Assembly: GCA_947247005.1 (NCBI GenBank) | Contig: OX365955.1 | Span: 18,581,322-18,645,321, forward strand | Direction of reading: 5' to 3' | DNA length: 64,000 nt | Source: Spisula solida | Lineage: Eukaryota > Mollusca > Bivalvia > Venerida > Mactridae | Made by a program: the position numbers and the translations under genes | Shown: in pieces, positions 11,601 through 22,243 of the stretch | How positions within the stretch are numbered: the stretch's first letter is position 1 | Layout: each line of letters opens with the position of its first letter | Notes under the pieces: generated by a model | The model's database searches: none | Seen by the model: only the letters and a program-made list of their open reading frames with translations | What the model was told of the DNA's origin: nothing

Positions 11601-11945
11601 AAGATTTCCTGTATGTGCACGTGGTTCTAAGCTCGTATGCGTCCTGTTCTTTGATTCTTGGATTAGTTCATTGCCATTTTGCGTCAAACATTTTGAACTC
11701 AATACAATGTACATATGACCATCAGTTCTGTAACGAGCTTGATTATATTGAATAGCACGCGTATGTAAATACGTAATGGATGCATCTGACAGCAATGAAT
11801 TAACGGTTTATTCACAAAGCTTCAAATCTCGACATTTCCTTACCTTGTCTTCTCGGTAGCGTACACTGAATCAATTCCCATCAGTTTTCTCATTGAGTGG
11901 TTTGTCTATGACGATATCGATGTAATAAAAATCCCTACTTATGCA

Positions 11946-12211
11946 CCAGTTAGTTGAAACCACGGCCTGCAAACCCCTGGGAAGGGCGGGGAGTTTTACT
12001 TTTGCCGTTCCGAACCCCTTGTGAAATGGACAAAGTAAAACCCCCACAAATTGCCCCGCCCTATACTTCATTATAGTAACGACATTATTTCCCCGCAATT
12101 TGTTTTGCGCGAAACAAAAGCCCCGCACTCATACGGCAGTGCGGGGACATCGGAAAGGTTAAATAACTGGAATGTTCCCCCTCTATATCCCGCCCTTCCC
12201 CGGCTGGTCGA
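11946..12211. mobile_element. GC-rich MITE (family M), copy A1
   Basis: The left end CCAGTTAGTTGAAACCACGG leads into GGGAAGGGCGGGG; the right side carries CCCGCCCTTCCCCGG, its inverted counterpart. The outermost right end is decayed here but intact in the copy B ortholog (39,081-39,340). The GC richness and CpGs come from the element itself, so this should not be read as a promoter CpG island. Four overlapping short frames fall in it without protein character. Confidence 0.75.
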
Positions 12212-12870
12212 CTCGTGCAATATCTGGATAATGCAAAAAGGTAGAATGTTCGACGGCACTCTAAACATTCTTTTAATATCATAAAATTCACAATACGCAA
12301 ACATGATATTATAACGTTCATAAAGATACAATGTGTATGTTTAGTTCAATACCACATGACCATTGTAATTGAAACTTTTTTACTCACCATTTAAAAAGGA
12401 ATCAATTATATGACTTTAAAAGCTTCGTTAACATTAGTAAACAATAAGACGGCTTAATAGTATAATGCAATATAATTATGAAATACTTTTTTGAAACACT
12501 AGAGGTGTTCAACTTTTTTTAATAAACCAGAACGTCCTATTTTGACATGCCAGCACAATAAAATCGATCTATCTCCATCCAACCATGTGCATCTATTCAG
12601 TAAAACATGTATATACACTGAACGTGAATCATAATACTAGTATTTCATAACCAAAACCATTCATCTTGTAGAGGGCTCAGCCTGTAAATTTGGCTTTTTG
12701 AACAAAGTATTCCTGTCAAAGCATAACAAGCATTTGTAGAGTAGAGTATGAATTACCGTTTTCTGTGAAGACAATCAGTAATATTTGAGGGCATTTGTTT
12801 TCAGCTTGGAATGGCGAAATGGAACTCTGCTGTATGGTGTTTGTGTTCAATATACGTATAAATGTGCTGA
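12212..12870. other. Non-coding duplicated sequence upstream of the minisatellite
   Basis: Collinear with 39,341-39,961 in copy B, including a GAAGACAATCAGTAATAT landmark. No gene seen. Confidence 0.6.
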
Positions 12871-13979
12871 GCCCGGGGACGTCTGATACACATGTGTACC
12901 CGGAGACGGCTGACATACATGTATACCAGGCGACGTCTGACATACATGTGTAACTGGAGACGTCTGACATACATGTATACCTGGAGACGTCTGACATACA
13001 TGTGTAACTGGAGACGTCTGACATACATGTATACCAGGCGACGTCTGACATACATGTGTAACTGGAGACGTCTGACATACATGTATACCTGGAGACGTCT
13101 GACATACTTGTGTAACTGGAGACGTCTGACATACATGTGTAACTGGAGACGTCTGACATACATGTGTAACTGGAGATGTCTGACATACATGTATACCTGG
13201 AGACGGCTGACATACATGTATACCAGGCGACGTCTGACATACATGTGTAACTGGAGACGTCTGACATACATGTATACCTGGAGACGTCTGGCATACTTGT
13301 GTAACTGGAGACGTCTGACATACATGTGTACCTGGAGACGTCTGACATACATGTGTAACTGGAGATGTCTGACATACATGTATACCTGGAGACGTCTGAC
13401 ATACATGTGTATCTGGAGACGTCTGACATACATGTGTACCTGGAGACGTCTGACATACATGTGTGCCCGGAGACGTCTGACATACATGTGTACCTGGAGA
13501 CGTCTGACATACATGTGTGCCCGGAGACGTCTGACATACATGGGTACCCGGAGACGTGTGACATACATGTATACCTGGAGACGTGTGACATACATGTATA
13601 CCTGGAGACGTGTGACATACATGTATACCTGGAGACGTCTGACATACATGTGTACCCTGAGACGTGTGACATACATGTATACCTGGAGACGTGTGACATA
13701 CATGTATACCTGGAGACGTCTGACATACATGTGTACCCTGAGACGTGTGACATACATGTGTACCTGGAGACGTCTGACATACATGTGTACCTGGAGACGT
13801 CTGACATACATGTGTACCTGGAGACGTCTGACATACATGTATACCTGGAGACGTCTGACATACATGTTAACCTGGAGACGTCTGACATACATATGTACGT
13901 GGAGACGTCTGACATACATGTGTACCCGGAGACGTCTGACATACACGTGTACCGGGAGACGTCTTGCATGCATGTATGT
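12871..13979. repeat. 27-bp minisatellite, ~41 units
   Basis: A head-to-tail array with period 27 bp (1,109 bp, about 41 units) and typical unit ending GAGACGTCTGACATACATG. Each unit contains the perfect palindrome AGACGTCT and an ACATGT core. Because 27 is a multiple of three and the unit lacks stops in several frames, long frames open on both strands (417 and 407 codons on minus, 374 and 238 on plus) made of nine-residue repeats such as MSDVSRYTC. I regard them as by-products: they overlap on both strands, and the copy B array has only four units. Unit variants (GTGTAACTGG, GTATACCTGG, GTATACCAGG, GTGTGCCCGG) are arranged in blocks, including a duplicated 7-unit (189-bp) block. Confidence 0.97.
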
Positions 13980-15331
13980 AAGCATTGCCAATGTAACGTT
14001 ACGTTTATTCGAATAATGGAACAATATGGGTCAATGTCTGACTATAACATTAATTTATTACACAGCCTGAATACAATTTGACCTGCGTATCAAACGTAGT
14101 AGACCTTAATTGTTATTCTTACAATGAACAAAGCCAATTACACGACTTAGGAGACCACTGGACAAATCAATTCTCGTATCTATGGTGTCTACAATGACTA
14201 ATTGACCATTATATATACAGTCTATCCACGATATTCATTTACGCCTGTGCAACAAATTATGTAAATATTAGAACAGGAAATACGGAACACTTGCAATAGT
14301 CACAGCAAAAGATAGATACTCCAAATTGTCACCATAAACATTAGGTTAGCAATAATAAATGAGAGTGAATTTGGGTTAATAGGAATTGCTGCTGTAGAAC
14401 TGTGCATGGCATCTGGGTAATTTTGTAGATGATAATGTCACTGATCTAAAACTCTTCAATTTTCCTAATTCTGTCGAGAGCAATCTCTCCACAGTGATTG
14501 CAATCAACAGTTTTCAACCTGGTTTGATTAACAGTTTCTTTGATTTTGCAAATTATAGGAATAACTCAAGTATGAAAAGTTCATAACCATTACTTTACCT
14601 TGCAGTAGTAACTGACAAGTCGACTTGTGATTTGTCGACTTCAGTTAATCAGCAATAGTCACCATGGTTTAATCAATAAGTAGGTGACAGTTTTATCTGA
14701 GGCCGTTAATCTGCAGTTCATCTCCGCTATTTTGTAAAGACATTAATTGCCTTCATATTGACAAATGTAGTGTCAGTTGACGTGATTTAAACACTGGTTA
14801 CTGTTGGTGATTTTCATGAGAATAGTTCTTTCACGCCTTTGTCCATTTTTTTCTTTTATCAGAGAGTTGGTGAAATTGTTGAACTATGGAAGCAGTTTTG
14901 CAATGTCTCTTTTGCTTCTATTAATTTACAATTGATTTGTAATTAGGTACTTCCATCTATAGCCTTATCATGCAACTTAGAATATTAATGACATCAATGC
15001 ATGGCATGTGTTAAAAACTGACCTGGATAAATGCACATTTTATTTCAAAATGTGATATGGTTAAGATGATCAATTAAAGGTTTTTATGTGTCTCTTGTAT
15101 TTTCATGTTTCCTTGGCAATTTTGTACTGGTGTTCACTTTGACAATTTCCAGGCGGAAGTTAGCCATGCGTAATGAATGTTTTAATCTAAAGACTTTAAG
15201 TAATCAACACATGACTGTTAATATTCAATGTACTTACCTACATATGTGGCTTGTGCATTTTGCCAATATAAAACATTGTTTGTGCATGTCAAACCTGGAA
15301 AACTATGTAAAAGACTTAAGTATTAGGAGGT
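13980..15331. other. Non-coding duplicated sequence downstream of the minisatellite
   Basis: Aligns to about 40,075-41,345 in copy B through landmarks such as GCCAATTACACGACT and GAACTATGGAAGCAGTTTTG. The 81-codon plus-strand frame at 15,088 is not kept in copy B. No gene is supported. Confidence 0.6.
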
Positions 15332-15501
15332 AGGTTTGGTTACGAAGTTACGAAACTGGAGCAAGCCGTTTTCAAAAGGCGCTACCGAGCGCTTTCCTAC
15401 GTCTATGCAACCTATCGAAGCGGTTCGTTGCACAAGAAAGCGCGCGATAGCGGTTTGATACGAAATATTGGGTACAAAGTAACGAAAGACGATACAAACC
15501 T
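15332..15501. mobile_element. Candidate small TIR element, A-specific
   Basis: The interval begins AGGTTTGGTTACG and ends CGATACAAACCT, so the outer AGGTTTG is inverted, and it holds a GC-richer interior unlike its surroundings. Homology to copy B stops exactly at GGAGGTAGGT. The TIR is short and no target duplication is evident, so this is tentative. Confidence 0.35.
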
Positions 15502-16639
15502 GCTATCGTTTGTCAGTCCGAATGAACACGAATAATACACGTTTTTCAATTTGTTTAATTCTAGGTCTACTTAAATTCAGGGGTAACTAATTTAAAAATG
15601 AATATTTAGATATAAACACAGATAACAACTGATTTCTAGGCCTTATTTGATATTTTATCTTTTTTTAATGGGTTGCATGAGCATACCAGATAGTACTTTT
15701 GTTCAAAAGAAAAGGCTATTTTCATTCAATTAATCATATTACGATTAAATATCAAACATCTTTAATCTTAATCACCTTTTTTCGTTAAATAAACCCTGCA
15801 AATCGTCACAACATAAAAGAGATTTAGACGGAAAATTACGGGTTTTATTGTATCCAATAACGACAACAACAACATGTAATTAGTTTTCGTGACCTTCATC
15901 CCGCGAATATTTTTTGAGGATTTTGGAGGGATTTTTTAATTACATCTCGGCGAGGAATTACAAAAATGCATTTGTTTTACTTTCTTTACAATAACCTACA
16001 ACTACGATGTGGATTATCACCGTCCGGTCTAGATACGTAAATACCCGAAACGGACTTTAATTAATTGTATTGCAAACTTTGCGATGGGAAATAACCGAAA
16101 CTTGTGTCTTTTTCATTAGATTTTCTTAAGATTGGTTGATATTTCGCGCATATGAACGATTCCCGCTCGACTTACTTCGTTATCTCAGAGTAATCATGTG
16201 TCTCATAACAGTTTGTAGCATCGTTTATGCACTGAAAATGTTAAAATTTCCTTCCGAAGTGGGCAAAAAAATGGCTGCCTTTTTTGTGTCCAAACATTTA
16301 GGAAATAGCCCTCCCCATATAAAAGATTGGTTGCATAGCAACCATGGAAAACTGATAATTATTATCTTTTCATTTCTAGACAGGGGCCTACGCTAGTTTT
16401 TGGAATATTTTTAAACATCATTAAAAAATAATAGAAACTTTATGAGCTGCCGAATATCGCATTTTAATTTTTTTTGTTATTCTATTAGCAGCCATTTTCT
16501 AGTATCTTTGCTTCAGTGCGGGATTTTAACACACATTTTTAGATCCATTAGTGAATTCAAACTCTGACCAAACCACGTGCACACGTGTTATCGTAAACCG
16601 GATCTTATCCGTCGGGCTTTGCCCAACGTATAGTTCGCT
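15502..16639. other. A-specific unassigned sequence
   Basis: It replaces an unrelated 0.6-kb stretch at 41,350-41,965 of copy B. An 86-codon plus-strand frame at 16,136-16,396 has no recognisable family and no supporting splice or promoter context. No gene called. Confidence 0.4.
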
Positions 16640-16799
16640 ACTAAGTCTAACAAGCCCTACTAACCAGACAAATAATTGTAAACACATGGTACCAAGTTTC
16701 CACTGACATCCTTTTCAATGTTTTATGTGTTACCTTACAGACGATCTGTTTAATGTTTTATGCGTTCTGTAACAGACGATTGATTTGAAAGGCTGATTG

Positions 16800-17045
16800 T
16801 GGCCACTGCTTGCTAGCGCATGAAATATAAGATCTTTTTCAGCAGCTTAGTAGTTTTTTCAACACCCTGTGAAACATGTATTTTCCAAGGTTTCAAAGTG
16901 TGCTGAACAAAACGGCACAGCTGTTGTACAAACCATATATTTCATGGAAAGCAAACATTTGTTTTCCTTTTCCTGTAGCCAAAAGTCACGTAGTATTGCT
17001 ACACTGTATAAGGCAGTGTGACGAATTACACACGGTCTATGAAGG
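16800..17045. repeat. Single-arm relative of the 1.1-kb fold-back element
   Basis: The ATGAAATATAAGATC, ATTTCATGGAAAGCAAA and GTAGCCAAAAGTCACGTAGT words match the inner and outer parts of the fold-back element at 1,088-1,477. An internal hairpin between ACCCTGTGAAA and its degenerate inverse is preserved better in the copy B ortholog at 42,125-42,410. Confidence 0.6.
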
Positions 17046-17561
17046 GGGAAAGACGATGCTTAAAAATTGGTCAATATCTTAAATAGTAATTATATCCCTA
17101 CACAACTAGTTGTAACTTAAAGGGGTATACTGGATTCAACATGACTGTCGGTCAGACGTCGGTCAACCGTAGGTGCCTGGACTTATCACCACTGTACAGT
17201 TTTTGCAGACGATAAGGATTATTTTGTCTGAATTATGGAACTTTTATTATTTACTATATAAAATAACAATATAAAAATAACTAATAATGCAACTACTCCT
17301 ACAGTTTGAGCAGAATTGCCTTCAAACTTTAACTTTGACAAATAAACAAAATTAACATGTAGATGTTCATGATGGAAGGAATGACCACAGTGATGATTTT
17401 GGCAAAAGTTATGACCGTTTGTTCAGATATTCACTGTACAATATACCACTTCTCCCACAGTATTTACAGTATTCTATTCATACTTTCATGTTTAATGAAC
17501 TACACGAAGAAGATGTGCATGAAGGATGGCATTAGCTGCAGTGATTTTACCACGTAAGGGT

Positions 17562-17797
17562 ATATAAATCTGTCAAACGACGATAGCTCTAGATGTGAAC
17601 GTTTCTTACTTATATCATACAATCCTGCTTTTACGCTGTGCAATCGTCGCAGTACCGAAACAATTGCTGAACACCTTTCACCGCAAATAAGAAACTCTAA
17701 GTTTTGTGTTGATGTACATGTATCTTCGTTGTCAAAAAGATCGAGTATTGCGTGGTATTTGCCAATGACAGAACCAGCGAAATTCGCTGTCTAAAAT
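17562..17797 (-). pseudogene. LINE-derived fragment with its 3' part deleted (copy A)
   Basis: Orthologous to the minus-strand LINE remnant in copy B at 42,906-43,570. On the minus strand a continuous frame runs from an upstream stop near 17,797 through residues including FLICGER and GLYDISKKRSHLEL, then leaves the LINE sequence at GGGTATATAAAT. In copy B the homologous frame goes on into a Cys-rich C-terminal motif and a 3' UTR; here about 440 bp covering those parts are missing, with the join at a short GTATA-type microhomology. The coding region is fragmentary and cannot be functional. Confidence 0.6.
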
Positions 17798-18190
17798 GGG
17801 ATGAGAACAACATTATAACTGTCATTTGAGACCTCAGTTGCCAACAGTTTGATTGGAAGCATAGTTATGAATAATGAAGGAAAGTCACGATGCCTTGTCT
17901 CAACTACACATTAGGATAACAAAACGTATTGGGTAGCGTGTGTGTCTTTCCACAAGAGCAATGGTAACTTTATCTAAATTCGCTACGAGTGGTTCAAATA
18001 CTGGATTATGAACAAAAAAACTGACATAATACACTTTATACTAAATTTAAACGTATTTATATTAGAATACTTTACGATACCTTATGACATTGGGCAATGT
18101 CAGACGATATAAATGTGCAAAAATCTCAATTTAAAAACTTGAAATGTTTGTAACACAAGTATGCCCTTATGGCAGCCCAATAGTCACAAA
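17798..18190. other. Duplicated non-coding sequence
   Basis: Aligned with 43,571-43,865 of copy B; no gene or element recognised. Confidence 0.5.
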
Positions 18191-18605
18191 AAAGCGTTAT
18201 TAAGTTATTGAACGTAAACCTTTTGAATAGTCGGAAATGGAAAAGTTCACGCGGTCCTTGACCATTTTGACCTACTGACCTAAACATCAGTAGGGGTCAT
18301 TATCTGTTAATGACCAACCTCCATGTGAAGTTTACAGGGCAAAACGTTCTTAAGGTAATGAACGTAAACCATTTGAATAGTCAGAAATGGTAAAGGTGAC
18401 GGTGACCTTGATCTTTGACCTAACAACCTCAAAGTCAATTAGGTCATCTCCTGTTAATGACCAACCTCCTTGTAAAGTTTGAAGATCCTAAGACAAAGCG
18501 TTCTTGAGTTATTGAACGGAAACCGTTTGGTTTGCCAACCGACCGACATGACATACCCCTCATCAAAGATAAGGGGCATACACATGGACATTCGAGACTG
18601 ATAGC
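18191..18605 (+). repeat. GACC-rich mosaic repeat, ~152-bp units (copy A)
   Basis: A phrase of the type GTTATTGAACGTAAACC recurs at 18,193, 18,345 and 18,498, giving a period near 152 bp over 2.7 units. Each unit holds GACCTTGA/TTTGACCTA and TCTGTTAATGACCAACCTCC-type words, and the array ends with a short GACCGACATGACATACCCCT hinge. The ortholog is at 43,865-44,235. Related sequence in the opposite orientation is at 27,320-27,900. Confidence 0.75.
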
Positions 18606-18779
18606 CGACGAACTTTCAACAGTTTCCTCGCACATTCCATAAATAAACGTTCATGTATGTTTTCTGGAATAATATTTTCGCAATGCGGTTTAATATAAAC
18701 AAGAGTGTTTACGTTACATATTTTATTTATATTATTTATCGTACATAAATAGTACGAAATGTACTATATACATAAAAAA

Positions 18780-18980
18780 TAATCAAGGAGTGAAGACAAT
18801 CCTAACAGAAACAGCAGGGCATGGAATACTGAACAGTTACAGAAACACGATATCCAATTCCGACTGCAAGTCTTATTGAGCATTCAGGCAAACAAACCAG
18901 GAACAAGAGCCAGAAGACAAGAACAGAGGAAGGGAAACCACACACCAGAAGCAAGGACAATAGAAGAACATTAAAGTTAA
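18780..18980 (+). repeat. A-rich repeat with a single 81-bp unit (copy A)
   Basis: Contains GGAAACCACACACCAGAAGC and ACATTAAAGTTAACATTATG once. In copy B the corresponding 81-bp segment is present three times (44,570-44,812), so copy A shows the unexpanded state. Confidence 0.7.
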
Positions 18981-20090
18981 CATTATGTTATGCAGTACAT
19001 ACATGTCCCTCAGAAGACTTCGGTGTGCGAGAACTAATATGTTGAGCTACTAGAACATACTTCTATTATAACAAAGCAGGCTATACACTATTAATTATAT
19101 GATAACTAATTTCAGTACATCAACTAATTACACATGTTGAATGAGAGCGTACTTGCTGACATTGTGAAAATGAAATTGTGCACAACAAATCATACGTGCG
19201 AAGATAATAAAGGAATATGTCGCAAAATAGCATATGCTTGTTGGCATAATACATTTTAAAATTGATATTGATTGGTTATCGGACACTTTGGAAAAGTCCA
19301 TCAAATTATAGTATCAATACTATTGGTCAAACCGAAAAAGTTAGGTGTATCCAGGCACGGCTTTAAAATGTCATCCAAGTCACAGAAGCGTGTAAGACAA
19401 TGTAAAAATGAATGAAAGTGATTAATGCTTAACAACTATTGTACAAGTTATAAAAATAAAATTTCAAAATCTAAATTGTTATGCTTATTTGGGAACCAAT
19501 GTACGATCGATACTACTCCTTTACACTATCTCTAAGTTTAATTTATTTTTATTCGCCGTTAGAAATCATATAGTCGTTCCTTGTAGCATTTTGACCAAGC
19601 ATAGGGTAAATGAACTTAGACGGAAATACAACCCTTGTTAGCTGGCATTACATACGATATCAGATGAGTGTGTACGATTTGGACAAATAACATGCGCTAT
19701 ACGGCCATTTCTATTTGCTTTAATATTGCCTTTGAGTCTCATTGGGCGCCTACCACGGAATAATAAATCTTTGAATACGACACTAAAGAGAACATATAGA
19801 CTATTAAAGTGCAAACGTTGACACTTATCGGTACTACAGACAGTTAAATTGCCAGTGACTTCAATATGTTATCAAAGATTCTCGATCTAATGACAACCTT
19901 CTTGCCCAGATAAACCAGAATTGGTGCATAATCACAGCATGATTATGACATGATTATAACAGTGTTTAACATATTGTGTATCATATTCACACAATACAGT
20001 AAAATAATTTCATTTTCATGATAGCATCTGGCCATTCTGTCTTCATGCGATATCAGAAGGTTATTAAACCAGTGGAAATGAGAGAAAAAT
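18981..20090. other. Duplicated non-coding sequence
   Basis: Collinear with about 44,813-45,911. The reading frame open for 94 codons in copy B at 44,932 meets an in-frame stop here, which argues that neither is a gene. Confidence 0.55.
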
Positions 20091-20402
20091 GACCAGAACC
20101 GGGATGCATGCCTAAAGTTTACATATATCCGCCATGTTGTAAGCATGCTGCGATTATCATATCATGCTGGTTTGTCTGGGTATCAATGGTAATGAGGGAA
20201 TTATGAGCTTAGTTATTTGATTTGATAGCACAACAACATTCACACTCTTGGCCAGAAAAGGGATGCATGCCTAAACATATATCCGCCAAGTTGTAATCAT
20301 GCTGTGATTATCAAATCATGCTGGTTTGTCTGGGTATCAATGGTGATGAGGGAATTATGAGCTTAGTTATTTGATTTGATAGCACAACAATATTCACACT
20401 CT
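20091..20402 (+). repeat. 159-bp tandem duplication, A only
   Basis: GGGATGCATGCCTAAA starts near 20,101 and again near 20,260, followed both times by TCATGCTGGTTTGTCTGGGT and TTATTTGATTTGATAGCACA. Copy B has this unit once (about 45,912-46,068). The second A unit is the closer match to B in parts, so the duplication probably arose in A. Confidence 0.85.
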
Positions 20403-22053
20403 ACGGGCCTTGGTAATGTTTGATTCGTAACTATTACACAAACCATACAACGGATAGATTATTACAGTACTGGTCATCCTGGTGTATTGTTTATTACGTT
20501 TTGTGTTAAACCGTTTGTCTTTTGGAACGTTTGTTGAACTGCTATATGTTTTAGGCGAAGAATGAACTATCTCAAATCCATCAATTCCAAGTTCTCCGAT
20601 TGGTTCCTGAACCTGTTGTTATTAAAACAAAACTCATTTCTTCAGCTTTAGCTACAAGATTAAGTCTTAACATGTAATGTTGGATGTCGTGCAGCAATTA
20701 ACGTTTTCAATGTTTGTATTGAAAACCCATCTTTATCACGCATATTTCCTCGTCGAAATTTTAAATGATTGCTTTTAGTCGTGTATTGAATATGTAAACC
20801 TCATTTCATTTGAATATATTTATTCAGTGGTGTTATGGGATGTAATAAAATTGTTACTGGTAATTTGCGCAATTTTTGTGTGGTGTTGCGAAGGCCGACC
20901 TATCAATTACGTTCGTACTTTGCATTGCTAGGCGATGGCGCGGTACACCTTTATGGGTTTGAACTCAACTATAGGTGTAAGTATTGTCCCTCGTAGAAGA
21001 GGAATAACCATGGTCCCTTTATTTTGAACAAGATGTCGACCGGGTTGCTTATTTCGGCGATGTATTGTCATTTTTGAAAGACGGGTAGAACTTTGAATAA
21101 TCATACATACCCTGTCTTATAATATACTACTCAAAATTTGATAAGGGTCAAGACATTTTCCATTTGAATATTTTGCAAATTGAATAAGATTTACTGGTAA
21201 AATTTTCAGAAAAATGATGATACATCTTCAATATTGCAAACAAATAAAGATTACTTCAGAATTTAATGTCTAAGTGCTGATAAGCCCAACCTCATTTAAA
21301 TATTTGTGCTGCGTTCAAGCTTCTGTAATAACATATTGTGGTCCATTTCTTGACATTTCGGGTCTTACTCGATATGCAAATAAAAACGGGACAAACATTT
21401 CCATACTATGCCTGTCACTTTGAGCATTGCAAATAGGGCTTATCAGTTACCTCGAAAACGACGTCATTTGACAAATGCAAGACATTAATTTATCGAAATG
21501 TAGAAGCAGATAAGATGACATTTCCATAATTGTACAACCTTGAATGTCTGAATCGGGTTTGTCTAGTTAACATAAAGCAAACATCAACATTGATTACTTG
21601 ACCCTTAGTAAAGTTTGAAGAGTATAGTTACTTAAAACACGCATTCGATCGATGTATAGTATGCTTGTCTGGCAAGTTTACTTTCTTACAACATTACGCA
21701 TAATGAAATTTGATATAATATGAACATAGATGTGATTTGAATGTTTTACTGTGTGTTTATATTGATACCAATGCATTATTTTCTCAGTAATATCGACGGT
21801 TCAGGTATTAAATGAACAGCCCTAGTATGTCTGAAACTAACCTCGGTAAAAATAACTCGGTAAATATGTTTGTTTGTTGATATCTTTGTTTGTTTATCGC
21901 ATTCGTAATGTGTCCTAATGTTAAAGTACATAGTTTGCTTTCGTTATTTCTATCACGAGAGTGAAGTGTATATACAAAAAGACGCGAATCCAGACGAAAA
22001 TAACCTGAATTAAACACGTGTATTAATAAGTAAGTATAGTATAGTATAGTAAG
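20403..22053. other. Duplicated non-coding sequence
   Basis: Aligns with 46,071-46,109 and 47,010-48,595 of copy B (the 0.9-kb B insert lies between). Landmarks include GGTCATCCTGGTGTATTG and GAACAAGATGTCGACCGGGT. No gene recognised. Confidence 0.6.
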
Positions 22054-22243
22054 TCCTCGCAATTGCCCGGCCCTTTACATCACGGGTATAGGCATGGCTA
22101 TATTTCCCCGCTATTTTGGCGCGGATCAAAAGCCCCGCACTCACAGGGCAGTGTAAAGACATGGGAAAGGTAAAAACACGGGACATTTCCCCCGCTATCC
22201 ACCGCTCTTCCCCGGGGTTTGGATGCGTGGTTTCAATTGACAG
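22054..22243. mobile_element. GC-rich MITE (family M), left half deleted (copy A2)
   Basis: Matches the right 190 bp of the complete element at 48,720-49,028, from TCCTCGCAATTGCCCGG to the terminal TTTCAATTGACAG. The left half plus about 120 bp of flank is missing and the junction carries TATAGTATAGTATAG filler, suggesting a deletion repaired with a small templated repeat. Confidence 0.8.

Noticed and set aside
11946..12211. A CpG-island promoter
   Set aside because: The GC-rich stretch is a MITE copy with inverted ends that recurs at three other places.
12716..13969. A 417-residue repeat protein
   Set aside because: Equally long frames exist on both strands through the same DNA, caused by a stop-free 27-bp unit; the orthologous array in copy B has four units.
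12871..13979. A CRISPR array
   Set aside because: The 27-bp units are directly contiguous with no unique spacers, no cas genes are present and the context is eukaryotic.
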